Shown piece after piece: positions 54,427-62,669 of a DNA stretch of 64,000 nt. The notes beneath the pieces were generated by a model. The model saw nothing but the letters and a program-made list of their open reading frames with translations. It did not search any database and was not told the origin of the DNA. Source of the DNA: CBDBND01 sp965207985. Lineage in GTDB: Bacteria > Pseudomonadota > Alphaproteobacteria > Rhodospirillales > Rhodospirillaceae. Location: contig CBDBND010000034.1 of NCBI GenBank assembly GCA_965207985.1, forward strand, positions 1 to 64,000, in the 5' to 3' direction. The translations under genes and the position numbers were made by a program. Each line of letters begins with the position of its first letter. Within the stretch, counting starts at the first letter, position 1.

Positions 54427-55341
54427 ATAGCGACTGATACTTACGAAGTCTACTACTTCCAAGACGGCCGCTGGCACGTCCATGCCCGCTATGAATCTAA
54501 CGAGCGGGAAGATGCCATCGAAGAGGCCAAGTCGGTTGAAACCAAGCTCGGCTTTCCGGCGCGCGTCATCCGCGAAACCTTCCATGCGGAAACCAATACC
54601 ACCGAAGAGGTTGTGGCCTACCAGGGATCGCGGGCTAAAAATATTGCCGATGCGGACTCCATGTTTGGCGCTCAGGCCAAAGGGGGTAAACCGAGCGGTC
54701 CGCCGGCTGGCGGAGGAGCCGCAGCGCGGTCAGCCCCAAGCGGTGGCGGACGTTCGGCACCCGCTCCATCTCGACAAGCAGGACGGCAGGCAAAAGGGAA
54801 AGAGGCCGCTCCTCAAAAGAAAAAAGCCCGTAAAAAGTCTGGCGGTAATGCCATCATTAGAATCCTGATGGGATTTGGCATGAGTTTGGTGATTGCGGTC
54901 ATTGGATCAATCGCTATCGCGATCATTCTCATACAGATGCTTGAAGCAGGATTGATTCCGCCGGGTAATCGCAATCCGATTGTGTTCGGGACGTTCATTC
55001 TTTTGTTCTTTGGAACGGCCTTTATGTATCTCAACAAGCACTTCAATCTTATGAGTGCGTTTAAGTCCCAGCCTCAGGCAAAAAAAGGTCCGCCACCAAA
55101 AACCGTTCCCGCTGCAAAACCGGCGCAAGCGAAAGCAACTGCCGGAGCCAAAAGCCTTGCTGATCAGGATCTCGATGAAATTGCTATGCGCACGACCTTG
55201 GGGGATGACGGAGATGACGCCGAAGCTCCAGACTTAGGCGCAGACGGATTTGAATCCGAACAGGAAGAGAAGAAAGAGAAAAAGAAAGACAAAAAGAAAG
55301 AAGATAAGGAAAAGGCTAACAGTCTGACTCAAAACTCCTGA
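54427..55341 (+). pseudogene. N-terminal half of the second cyclase gene, start codon lost
   Basis: The frame encodes TDTYEVYYFQDGRWHVHARY, parallel to the N-terminus of the preceding paralogue, then two transmembrane segments (GFGMSLVIAVIGSIAIAIIL and PIVFGTFILLFFGTAFMYL) and a Lys/Glu-rich tail. The expected initiator is ATA (54427-54429), with an in-frame TGA four codons upstream and no Shine-Dalgarno. The first usable start in frame is the GTG at 54613, which would delete the N-terminal domain. At 55320 the host sequence is interrupted by an IS remnant, and the frame ends inside it. Confidence 0.75.
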
Positions 55342-56045
55342 GCGGTTTTTCTTGCAATAAGACGTGCGGATCTTCGGATGGCGGCGATGAAATCCGCCGA
55401 TGCGATTGTTTTTTCCCAGTCCTTTGCCAAGCGACGGCAGCGCCCGAGCCAGGCGAAGGTGCGCTCTACCACCCATCGCCGGGCGATGACGACAAAGCCC
55501 GTGACATCGGGTGGGCGTTTTACGATCTCGATTGTCGGGCCATCGATTGAGGCCATTGCGTCACGAAGTTTGTCGCCTGAGTAGCCACCGTGCAAAAATG
55601 TGGGTCAGGCTCGAATGGTTTTCGAGGGCCTGCGCGATTCGATGGATGCCCCGTCGCGGTCCTGGATGTCTGCGGCATGGGTGATCAGCCCCAGCTATCC
55701 GTCTGTGTCGGTTACGATATGACGCTTACGCCCCTTGGTTTTCTTGCCCGCATCATAGCCACGCGGGCCGCCGCTCTCGGTCGTCTTGACCGATTGGCTG
55801 TCGATGATCCCAGCGGTGGGCGTGGCCTCCCGTCCCGTCAGCATACGCGCCGCCGCGACAAGCGCATCGTTCAGAATGTCCAGTACACCGCTGTCGCGCA
55901 TTTGGTAGCTGCACGGTCGTGAACGGCGGAAACTCTTTGGGCAGCATGGCCCAATGGCCCGATGTACTGGATGCATTCCATACAGAGCGCATGAAGTCCG
56001 GCGCGGGCGGCCCGTTTTAGCCCTCTCGGGCATAAAATGTTGGAA
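55322..56045 (-). mobile_element. Decayed IS5-family element inside the cyclase gene
   Basis: Minus-strand pieces of an IS5 transposase in different frames are recognisable. The C-terminal part (VIARRWVVERTFAWLGRCRRLAKDWE) lies at 55329-55595 and the middle part (GIIDSQSVKTTESGGPRGYDAG) at 55695-56033. The N-terminus and right end are missing and several frameshifts are present. It is related to, but clearly different from, the intact 931-bp copies, so it is an older insertion. Confidence 0.82.
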
Positions 56046-57150
56046 AGAGAAAAAGTCAAGTCAGACAGGCAAAAGAAAGAAGATAAAGGATTCAAAGGCT
56101 AAGAAGGAAAAAGAAGAAGAAAAAGCCGCCAAAAAGGAAGAAGAACGCAAAAAGAAAGAATCAGAAAAGAAAGCCAAGGAAGAAGAAAAGAAAAAGAAAG
56201 AAGCAGATAAGAAAACCAGCCCCGCTGACGTTGTTAAGCCGGAGTTCTTGCGCTTTTTAACAGACGCGGTGTCATCCATCCAAGCTGATCACCCGCAACT
56301 CAACACGTTCAGCAAGTTTGGCATGAACCTCTATATGTGTGGATCATGCTCAACCATTTGTTATACCCGTGGTGTTCCGGAAGAGAATATGCAAGGACTG
56401 CTCAAGGAAGGACTTGTGCTCATTGGAACCAACGCGGAACGGGCACAATCTTTCTGCGATGATATCCCGACTTATGGAAAGAACCCGCGCTACGCTGGGA
56501 TGATTCAGGCTGGCGGCAACGCCATGACAAGCTTTTTGAACGGCGATCAAAACCCCAACGCAGGTCTGAGTGGCCTTTTGACGGAATGGAACTTGCCTGA
56601 AAAGCGGCCTTCGGTACCGACGATGTACACGTTCTTATTTACCGATATCGTGGGATCGACGGCAATGACGCAGAGACTTGGAAATGCAGGCGCACAGAAG
56701 GCTGTCCGTGCCCATAACGACGCCGTTCGTGGTGCTATTCAGCAGTACCAAGGCCGGGAAGTAAAACACACGGGCGACGGCATCATGGCTACCTTCCCCG
56801 ACGGTCCTTCCGCTGTCGCAGCATCAATCCAAATGTTGCAGGGGATACAATCCCATAATCAGAACAATCCAGATGTTCAGGTCGAAATTCGGGTCGGCGT
56901 GAACACCGGCGAAGCCGTCGAGGAAGAAAACGATTTCTTCAGTCAAGCTGTTCAGATGACGGCCCGCATCTGTGACAAGGCGGCGGACGGCCACGCCTGG
57001 GTTTCAGAAGTGGTGATGGAAGCCTGTCAGGGGCAGAAATTTGGTTTCCTGCCGAGGGGCGCGTTCGAAATGAAAGGCATCGAAAAGCCGAAGCCTCTGT
57101 TTGAAATTGCCTGGACCGACGCCCACCGCGACGAACTCGCGGACCTTTAG
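56041..57150 (+). pseudogene. C-terminal half of the second cyclase gene, with an intact catalytic domain
   Basis: The frame resumes in a Lys/Glu-rich segment (KRKKIKDSKAKKEKEEEK), passes a helical domain with four Cys near CGSCSTICYT, and ends in a class III adenylate/guanylate cyclase domain. The first metal Asp is in YTFLFTDIVGST (56644), the second in KHTGDGIMATF (56776), and the transition-state Arg in VQMTARICDKA, where Gln takes the usual Asn place. No obvious start codon with a good ribosome site precedes the domain; an in-frame ATG lies at 55954, within the IS remnant. A soluble cyclase fragment might still be made. Confidence 0.75.
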
Positions 57151-57165
57151 ATAAACGAGATCACA

Positions 57166-57348
57166 CTAAGATTTGAAAACCGCTTCGGCACCTTGGCGAG
57201 CGCTCTTCTTACCTGCTATGGCTGATTCAGCACGCTCGATCTCGTTCTTGAGTACGTCGATATACTCCTCAAGATCTTCGATCGACATGATGGATAAATC
57301 CCGAGGTTTGACCTTCTTTTTAAGGGGTTCAAGATCTTCATCATCCAT
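57166..57348 (-). CDS. DUF1192 family protein
   Basis: A 60-residue protein beginning MDDEDLEPLKKK, with the core LSIMSIEDLEEYIDVLKNEIERAE, which matches DUF1192, a small alphaproteobacterial family of unknown function. The ATG at 57348 has AGGAAGG eight bases upstream; the longer frame to 57384 is not supported. It is divergent from the quinone oxidoreductase gene, a neighbourhood conserved in alphaproteobacteria. Confidence 0.85.
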   Translation of the reverse strand: MDDEDLEPLKKKVKPRDLSIMSIEDLEEYIDVLKNEIERAESAIAGKKSARQGAEAVFKS

Positions 57349-57453
57349 CGCTCTGACCTTCCTAGCAATTGAGACGTCGACCAATCTGGACGCCTCCTCT
57401 GCCCATTACTAAAGTCGACCTAACTCTAATCCGGACCAAGGTAAAATCAAAAG

Positions 57454-58449
57454 ATGAGTGTGCCAAAAACAATGAAAGGGATCTCCATTCGGGAACCCGG
57501 TGGACCAGACGTTCTTGTTTTTGGTGAACATCCGGTGCCCTCTCCAGGGCCACATCAAGTCTTGATCAAGGTGGCGGCCGCCGGGGTTAACCGCCCGGAC
57601 GTGATCCAACGGTTGGGTCAATATCCACCACCAGAAGGAGCCTCTCCTTTGCCGGGGCTGGAGGTGAGCGGTCACATTGTCTCCTGCGGTAAAGATGTCT
57701 CGTTATTGAACGCTGGAGACCCTGTTTGTGCGCTCATTTCCGGGGGCGGATATGCAGAGTATGCGGTTGCTCACGAAGGCGCCTGTCTGCCCATTCCGAA
57801 CGGCCTTTCATTGGTCGAGGCTGCGGCCCTGCCGGAAACGACTTTTACCGTTTGGCATAACGTTTTTGAGCGGGGCCGATTGCTAAAGGGCGATGCCGTT
57901 TTGGTTCATGGCGGCGCGAGCGGGATCGGTACAACGGCAATTCAAATGGCAAAGGCTCATGGATGTGAGGTCATTGTCACCGCCGGCAGTGACAAAAAAT
58001 GTGACGCCTGTACTACGCTGGGTGCAGACATTGCCATCAATTACCGGGACCAAGATTTTGTCGAGATCGTTCGTGGACGACCTTCAAAAGGTGTTGATGT
58101 CATTCTTGATATGGTTGGCGGAGACTATATCCAAAAAAACCTGAAGTGCTTAAGACAGGACGGTCGACTGGTTTTTATCGCCTTCCTCCAAGGGTCTAAG
58201 ACGGAGGTCGATTTCATGTCTGTCATGCTCAAACGTTTGTCCATTTCTGGATCAACCTTGCGATCAAGAGCGGATGCAGAGAAGGCCCAAATTGCGTCTT
58301 CCGTGCGTGAAAAAGTTTGGCCATGGATAGAAAGTGGCCTTTATCGGCCATGCATCGATCAGACGCTCCCTCTCAAGAAGGCGGCCAAGGCGCATCAGAC
58401 CATGGAGGATGGTAAGCACGTGGGCAAAATCGTGCTTGAAGTTGATTGA
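57454..58449 (+). CDS. NAD(P)H:quinone oxidoreductase, PIG3/QorA type
   Basis: A 331-residue zinc-independent medium-chain dehydrogenase. The N-terminal catalytic domain has VKVAAAGVNRPDVIQRLGQYPPPEG; the Rossmann motif is VHGGASGIGTTAIQMAKAHG and the NADPH region includes TAGSDKKCDACTTLGAD and DVILDMVGGDYIQKNL. There are no zinc-binding cysteines. It probably reduces quinones by one electron. It lies between DUF1192 and trcR, as in many alphaproteobacteria. Confidence 0.9.
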   Translation: MSVPKTMKGISIREPGGPDVLVFGEHPVPSPGPHQVLIKVAAAGVNRPDVIQRLGQYPPPEGASPLPGLEVSGHIVSCGKDVSLLNAGDPVCALISGGGYAEYAVAHEGACLPIPNGLSLVEAAALPETTFTVWHNVFERGRLLKGDAVLVHGGASGIGTTAIQMAKAHGCEVIVTAGSDKKCDACTTLGADIAINYRDQDFVEIVRGRPSKGVDVILDMVGGDYIQKNLKCLRQDGRLVFIAFLQGSKTEVDFMSVMLKRLSISGSTLRSRADAEKAQIASSVREKVWPWIESGLYRPCIDQTLPLKKAAKAHQTMEDGKHVGKIVLEVD

Positions 58450-58579
58450 AATTAAGGCCATCGAGCCTATATGCGGGTTTGACCCGGACTCCCCTCTTCC
58501 GATATACCAACGCCGAAAATAGGGTCGGTCTACCGCCTCAAAACCCAGGGCCGCGCTAGCGCATCCGAAAGGACACTTC

Positions 58580-59281
58580 ATGGCTTTGCCGCTTATGCCA
58601 AAAGCGACCGCCGTTTGGCTGGTCGACAACACAACACTGACGTTCGAGCAAATCGCCGACTTTACCGGCATGCACGAACTCGAAATTCAAGCCATTGCCG
58701 ACGGAGAAGTTGCCGTTGGAATCGTTGGTGTTGATCCGACGGCGAATGGCCAACTCACCCCAGAAGAAATCAAACGGTGTGAAGAAAAACCAGGACAAAA
58801 GCTCAAACTTAGCAAGACAGATATACCTAAGCCCAAAGCACGCTCCAAAGGTGCACGTTATACTCCGGTTTCGAAACGCCAAGACCGCCCGGATGCCATT
58901 TCATGGTTGTTGCGCCACCACCCGGAGCTTGCCGACGCTCAGATTGCGCGACTGCTGGGCACAACCAAACCAACCATTAATTCAGTGCGGGAACGGACCC
59001 ACTGGAATATGGCAAATATCAAACCTCAAAACCCGGTAACGCTCGGTTTATGCACAGAAGCAGATTTGGAAAAAGCGCTTGCCTTGGCCGAGCGCAGGGC
59101 GAAAAAGAGCGGTGCGACGATCCCAAAACCGTCACCGGAACCTGAAGCGACGGCTGACACGTTGGTCGAACCACCTGCACCGCAAGATCCAAATCCGCCC
59201 GAACAACCGGAAGTGCAGGCTGAGGAACCTGCGACAGCAGACCTCACTGCAGAAACTCTATTCCGGTCCAACACCACCTGA
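58580..59281 (+). CDS. trcR: DUF1013 cell-cycle transcriptional regulator TrcR
   Basis: A 233-residue DUF1013 protein. The conserved core runs LPLMPKATAVWLVDNTTLTFEQIADFTGMHELEIQAIADGEV and AISWLLRHHPELADAQIARLLGTTKPTINSVRERTHWN, the second part a helix-turn-helix. The C-terminal 60 residues are Pro/Glu-rich and disordered. In Caulobacter the protein binds RNA polymerase and supports cell-cycle transcription. Its presence is strong evidence for an alphaproteobacterial host. A hairpin follows. Confidence 0.9.
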   Translation: MALPLMPKATAVWLVDNTTLTFEQIADFTGMHELEIQAIADGEVAVGIVGVDPTANGQLTPEEIKRCEEKPGQKLKLSKTDIPKPKARSKGARYTPVSKRQDRPDAISWLLRHHPELADAQIARLLGTTKPTINSVRERTHWNMANIKPQNPVTLGLCTEADLEKALALAERRAKKSGATIPKPSPEPEATADTLVEPPAPQDPNPPEQPEVQAEEPATADLTAETLFRSNTT

Positions 59282-59311
59282 TCATTGGGGCTCCAACAGC
59301 CGCACAAGAAA

Positions 59312-59337
59312 CGGCCCATTCAAAAATGAATGGGCCG
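59312..59337 (+). terminator. Hairpin after trcR, U-tract missing
   Basis: CGGCCCATTC (59312-59321) pairs perfectly with GAATGGGCCG (59328-59337). Instead of a T-run the sequence continues CCGAGGTCTTA into IS5 copy 3. It is either a terminator whose downstream part was changed or a different kind of stem-loop. Confidence 0.6.
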
Positions 59338-59348
59338 CCGAGGTCTTA

Positions 59349-60279
59349 GAGCCTGACCGAAAAAGAATTGAGTGGAATCAGTCCCTTGTGATTCCCTTGT
59401 TGTGTTCGCCAGCAAGGAGGATAACAAGATGTGGACTGACGCCACTCGTGAGAAATATGAGCGCGAGGCGCACCGCTACGCAAGCGATCTGAGCGATACC
59501 GAATGGTGCGTGATCGAACCCCATATGCCGCCCGCAAGGGCTCTGGGCCGCCCGCGCAAGACGGATATGCGGGAAGTGATGACCGCGATCCTGTACATGG
59601 CCCGCAGCGGCTGCCAGTGGCGCATGCTGCCCGGCGAGTTTCCGCCGCGCAGCTCGGTTCAGTACTATTTCTACAAGTGGCGCGACGACGGGACGTGGCA
59701 GGAGGTCAACCGGGCGCTTCTGGCGCGCACCCGCGAGGCCGAGGGGCGGGCCGCTGCCGCGACTGCCGGGGTGATCGACAGCCAGTCGGTGAAGACCACG
59801 GAAAGCGGAGGTCCGCGCGGGTTTGACGCGGGTAAGAAGGTGATGGGCCGCAAGCGCCATATCGTGGTGGACACTGGCGGGCGGTTGCTCGGTGCCGTGG
59901 TCCACGAGGCTGACATCCAGGATCGCGACGGTGCGCCGTCGCTGCTCGCCGAGGTGGGGGCGTGGTTTCCCGGGGTCGGCCATATCTTCGCCGACGGCGC
60001 TTACGCCGGCCCTAAGCTGGCCGGGGCGCTGAAGAAGATCGGCGACTGGGCGCTGGAGATCGTCAGGCGCAACGACAAGGCGGACGGCTTCGTTGCGCTG
60101 CCGCGCCGTTGGGTGGTCGAACGCACCTTCGCATGGTTCGGGCGCAGCCGCCGCCTTGCGAAGGACTTCAAGGCGACCGTCGAGAGCGCCCTTGCCTGGC
60201 TCCTGATCGCCAGCATCCAAGTCTTCATCCGTAGACTAGCAAGGTTATGAAAATAAACGATTCTTTTCCGGCCAGACTC
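59349..60279 (+). mobile_element. IS5-family insertion sequence, copy 3
   Basis: Same 931-bp element as copies 1 and 2, flanked by TTA on both sides (59346-59348 and 60280-60282), a clean 3-bp duplication. It lies between trcR and an MBL hydrolase gene and breaks no recognised gene, so it could separate the latter from its former promoter. Confidence 0.94.
59429..60250 (+). CDS. IS5-family transposase, copy 3
   Basis: A 273-residue transposase identical to the other two copies, with the same AAGGAGG and ATG context. Catalytic motifs are complete, and nothing distinguishes this copy apart from its clean target duplication. Confidence 0.93.
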   Translation: MWTDATREKYEREAHRYASDLSDTEWCVIEPHMPPARALGRPRKTDMREVMTAILYMARSGCQWRMLPGEFPPRSSVQYYFYKWRDDGTWQEVNRALLARTREAEGRAAAATAGVIDSQSVKTTESGGPRGFDAGKKVMGRKRHIVVDTGGRLLGAVVHEADIQDRDGAPSLLAEVGAWFPGVGHIFADGAYAGPKLAGALKKIGDWALEIVRRNDKADGFVALPRRWVVERTFAWFGRSRRLAKDFKATVESALAWLLIASIQVFIRRLARL

Positions 60280-60489
60280 TTAGAATCAATTATCAATGGT
60301 ATGAGAATAAACTGCAAAACCGTCGCCCAGGTTGAATTTTTCTCTTAAAAATTTAGCATCTTAGTTGTGTCGAAACCTTTTAAGGCTTTTCTATTTCGGT
60401 GTTTAGAAGCAACATGTTACAAGGATTAAGCGGTATCCGGCAGGGATGCGGGGCCGCCCTCTGGAGACCAGCTAAAGTGGAAATTGCGG

Positions 60490-61317
60490 ATGACGCTGGC
60501 CGTTAAGTTTTGGGGGGTTCGCGGCAGCATTGCCTGTCCGTCGCCACAGCACGTTGTTTATGGCGGCAATACCAGCTGTCTTGAAATATTCGCGGGTGAA
60601 AAGCGTATCATTCTTGATGCGGGCACGGGTATCCGCCAGCTCGGCTTTGAGTTCATCCGGGACGGGGTAAAACAGGGTCATATTCTAATGACCCACACCC
60701 ATTGGGATCACATCAACGGCTTTCCGTTTTTCGGACCGGCGTTCATGTCCAACAGCCATTTTTCCATACACGCGGGTCATCTCTCCGACATGGGTGGCAT
60801 CGAAAACGTGCTTGCCAACCAAATGGCTAATCCGACCTTTCCGGTTCCCCTTGAAGCCCTACAGGCCGAACTCAATTTTGTCGATTTCAGAGCCGGAGAA
60901 GAATGGGATCTCTATCCTGACGTAAAACTGAAGACAAAACCGTTAAATCATCCGAACGGGGCGACCGGATACCGAATTGAACACGCCGGTAAATCAATCT
61001 GCTACGTCACCGATACGGAACACATTGTTGGCAAGCCAGACGAAAATGTCCTTGCGCTGATTGATGGGGCCGATCTCGTTGTCTATGACTCGACCTATAA
61101 CGATGAAGAATTCCCGGCGAAGATCGGCTGGGGTCATTCCACGTGGGAAGAGGGGATTCGACTATGCAAAATGGCAAACGTAAAACAGCTTGCCATTTTC
61201 CATCACGACCCGGATCACAACGACGACTTTATGCGCGACGTGGAACAGAAAGCGCGCGAACAATGGGAAGGCGCTTTGGTGTCTCGAGAGCATATGATCT
61301 TGGCGCCGGGCCACTAA
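60490..61317 (+). CDS. MBL-fold metallohydrolase
   Basis: A 275-residue cytoplasmic MBL protein starting at the ATG 60490; a TTG six bases upstream is the alternative. It begins VKFWGVRGSIACPSPQHVVYGGNTSC, has the zinc motif MTHTHWDHINGFPFF and later SICYVTDTEH, VVYDSTYNDEEF and IFHHDPDHND. It resembles the PhnP/RNase Z-like group often fused or linked to two-component or cyclic-nucleotide signalling proteins. The substrate is unknown. The 200 bases before it show only an AT-rich stretch and no other gene. Confidence 0.88.
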   Translation: MTLAVKFWGVRGSIACPSPQHVVYGGNTSCLEIFAGEKRIILDAGTGIRQLGFEFIRDGVKQGHILMTHTHWDHINGFPFFGPAFMSNSHFSIHAGHLSDMGGIENVLANQMANPTFPVPLEALQAELNFVDFRAGEEWDLYPDVKLKTKPLNHPNGATGYRIEHAGKSICYVTDTEHIVGKPDENVLALIDGADLVVYDSTYNDEEFPAKIGWGHSTWEEGIRLCKMANVKQLAIFHHDPDHNDDFMRDVEQKAREQWEGALVSREHMILAPGH

Positions 61318-61346
61318 ACCCAACACAAGCCTAGCTTTTTTTCTCT

Positions 61347-62636
61347 TTACCGCTCCCGGAAGGCTTCGTGCCTGAGCTTCAACACGGGCTTGATCATGTA
61401 ATCCATAACCGATTTGGTTCCGGTATGAATGTTCACGGTCGCACCCATGCCCGGTGAAATGAGATTGCCTTCTTCCTCTTCTCCGAGCCAAGGCTGCGCC
61501 GTCTTAATCACAACTTTGAAATAAGGTGGTGCATTTTCTGGAATTGTTGAATCCGGCGCGACCGAGATCACTTCCCCATCGATACCCCCATAGCGGACGA
61601 AATCGTATGTATCGATCTTAACGGTCGCTGTTTGGCCTTCTTGGACGAACCCGCGGTCCATGGGATTGAGCCGAGCCTCGACCACCAGCGTGTCTTCCGA
61701 AGGCACGATGTCGAGGATCGGCTCACCAGGTCTGACCACGCCACCGATGGTGCTGTAGCGCATGTTTTTGACCACACCGTTGATCGGGCTTCGGATTGTC
61801 GTGCGGGTTTGCTGATCGGCTGCAGTGGCAAGTAGTTCTCGCGTGCGCGCGATGTTTATTTCTGTTTCGCCCAACTGTTCGCGGGCCTCGCGGGCAAAAC
61901 GCAAACCCAGTTCCAGGACGCGTTCCTCCGCTTCTGCCAATGCAGCACGTGCCCGGGGAAGGGCTTCGTTCAAGGTTGCGATCTCGCCCTCCAAACTTTC
62001 AACTTCACTCTGGATTTGCAGGTGTTCCATGGGAGATTGAAGCTTTTCAGTCAAAAGATCAGCCGACATGCGCAGCCGCTCTTGGGCCAGACCCAAATTG
62101 GTGCGGACCGCGTTGAGCCGGGCTTCAACTTCCCGCACGTCCTGAGACCTCTGGGTCACCTGACCTTCCAACACCGCGCGTGTGCTTATCAGTTCCCGTT
62201 TTCTAGCATCGTAAGCTTCACGTTCGGCCTGGATAACGTTATCGACTGAGCTTGGCAGGTAATCCGGAAAAACGAGGTCGGCGTCGTTGGCTTCGGCCTC
62301 AAAACGGGCCCGGCGGATGATGAGTCCGTCAAGGCGAACCTGGAGTTCTTCCATATTGGTGACTGTTCCCGCCAGGTCGAGTTGGACCAATGGCGTGCCT
62401 TCGCGCACGGTGTCACCTTCGCGCACAAGAATCTCATCGATGATGCCGCCCTCTAAGTGTTGGATGGTTTTGACACGGCCCTGCGGCACCACTTCGCCGG
62501 TGGCGATTGCAACCTCGTCCAGTTTGGCAAACCCAGCCCAAAGCAGGAAAAAGCCAAGCAGTGACATAATTCCGTAAGCAACGCGCCTCCAACCTGGAGC
62601 GTCGTTGCGTTCTATAAGTTCGTCGAGTTGGCTCAT
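61347..62636 (-). CDS. Type I secretion periplasmic adaptor, HlyD family
   Basis: A 429-residue membrane fusion protein with one N-terminal transmembrane helix (VAYGIMSLLGFFLLWAGFAKL), a first lipoyl half (GEVVPQGRVKTIQHLEGGIIDEILVREGDTV), a long coiled-coil hairpin (about 130-290), the second lipoyl half (TTIRSPINGVVKNMRYSTIGGVVRPGEPILDIVPSED) and a beta-barrel/C-terminal part ending SVMDYMIKPVLKLRHEAFRER. It connects the inner-membrane ABC exporter to a TolC-like channel. The exported substrate is not in the window. It lies 33 bases after the ABC gene. Confidence 0.93.
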   Translation of the reverse strand: MSQLDELIERNDAPGWRRVAYGIMSLLGFFLLWAGFAKLDEVAIATGEVVPQGRVKTIQHLEGGIIDEILVREGDTVREGTPLVQLDLAGTVTNMEELQVRLDGLIIRRARFEAEANDADLVFPDYLPSSVDNVIQAEREAYDARKRELISTRAVLEGQVTQRSQDVREVEARLNAVRTNLGLAQERLRMSADLLTEKLQSPMEHLQIQSEVESLEGEIATLNEALPRARAALAEAEERVLELGLRFAREAREQLGETEINIARTRELLATAADQQTRTTIRSPINGVVKNMRYSTIGGVVRPGEPILDIVPSEDTLVVEARLNPMDRGFVQEGQTATVKIDTYDFVRYGGIDGEVISVAPDSTIPENAPPYFKVVIKTAQPWLGEEEEGNLISPGMGATVNIHTGTKSVMDYMIKPVLKLRHEAFRER

Positions 62637-62669
62637 ATGCGCACTCTGTATTTCATTTCACACACTTGC

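Noticed and set aside
55322..56066. GTCTGAC ... GTCAGAC as terminal inverted repeats of the decayed IS5 remnant
   Set aside because: Sequence resembling the host linker already resumes near 56041, inside this interval, and the IS right end with the transposase N-terminus is missing, so the match may be chance.
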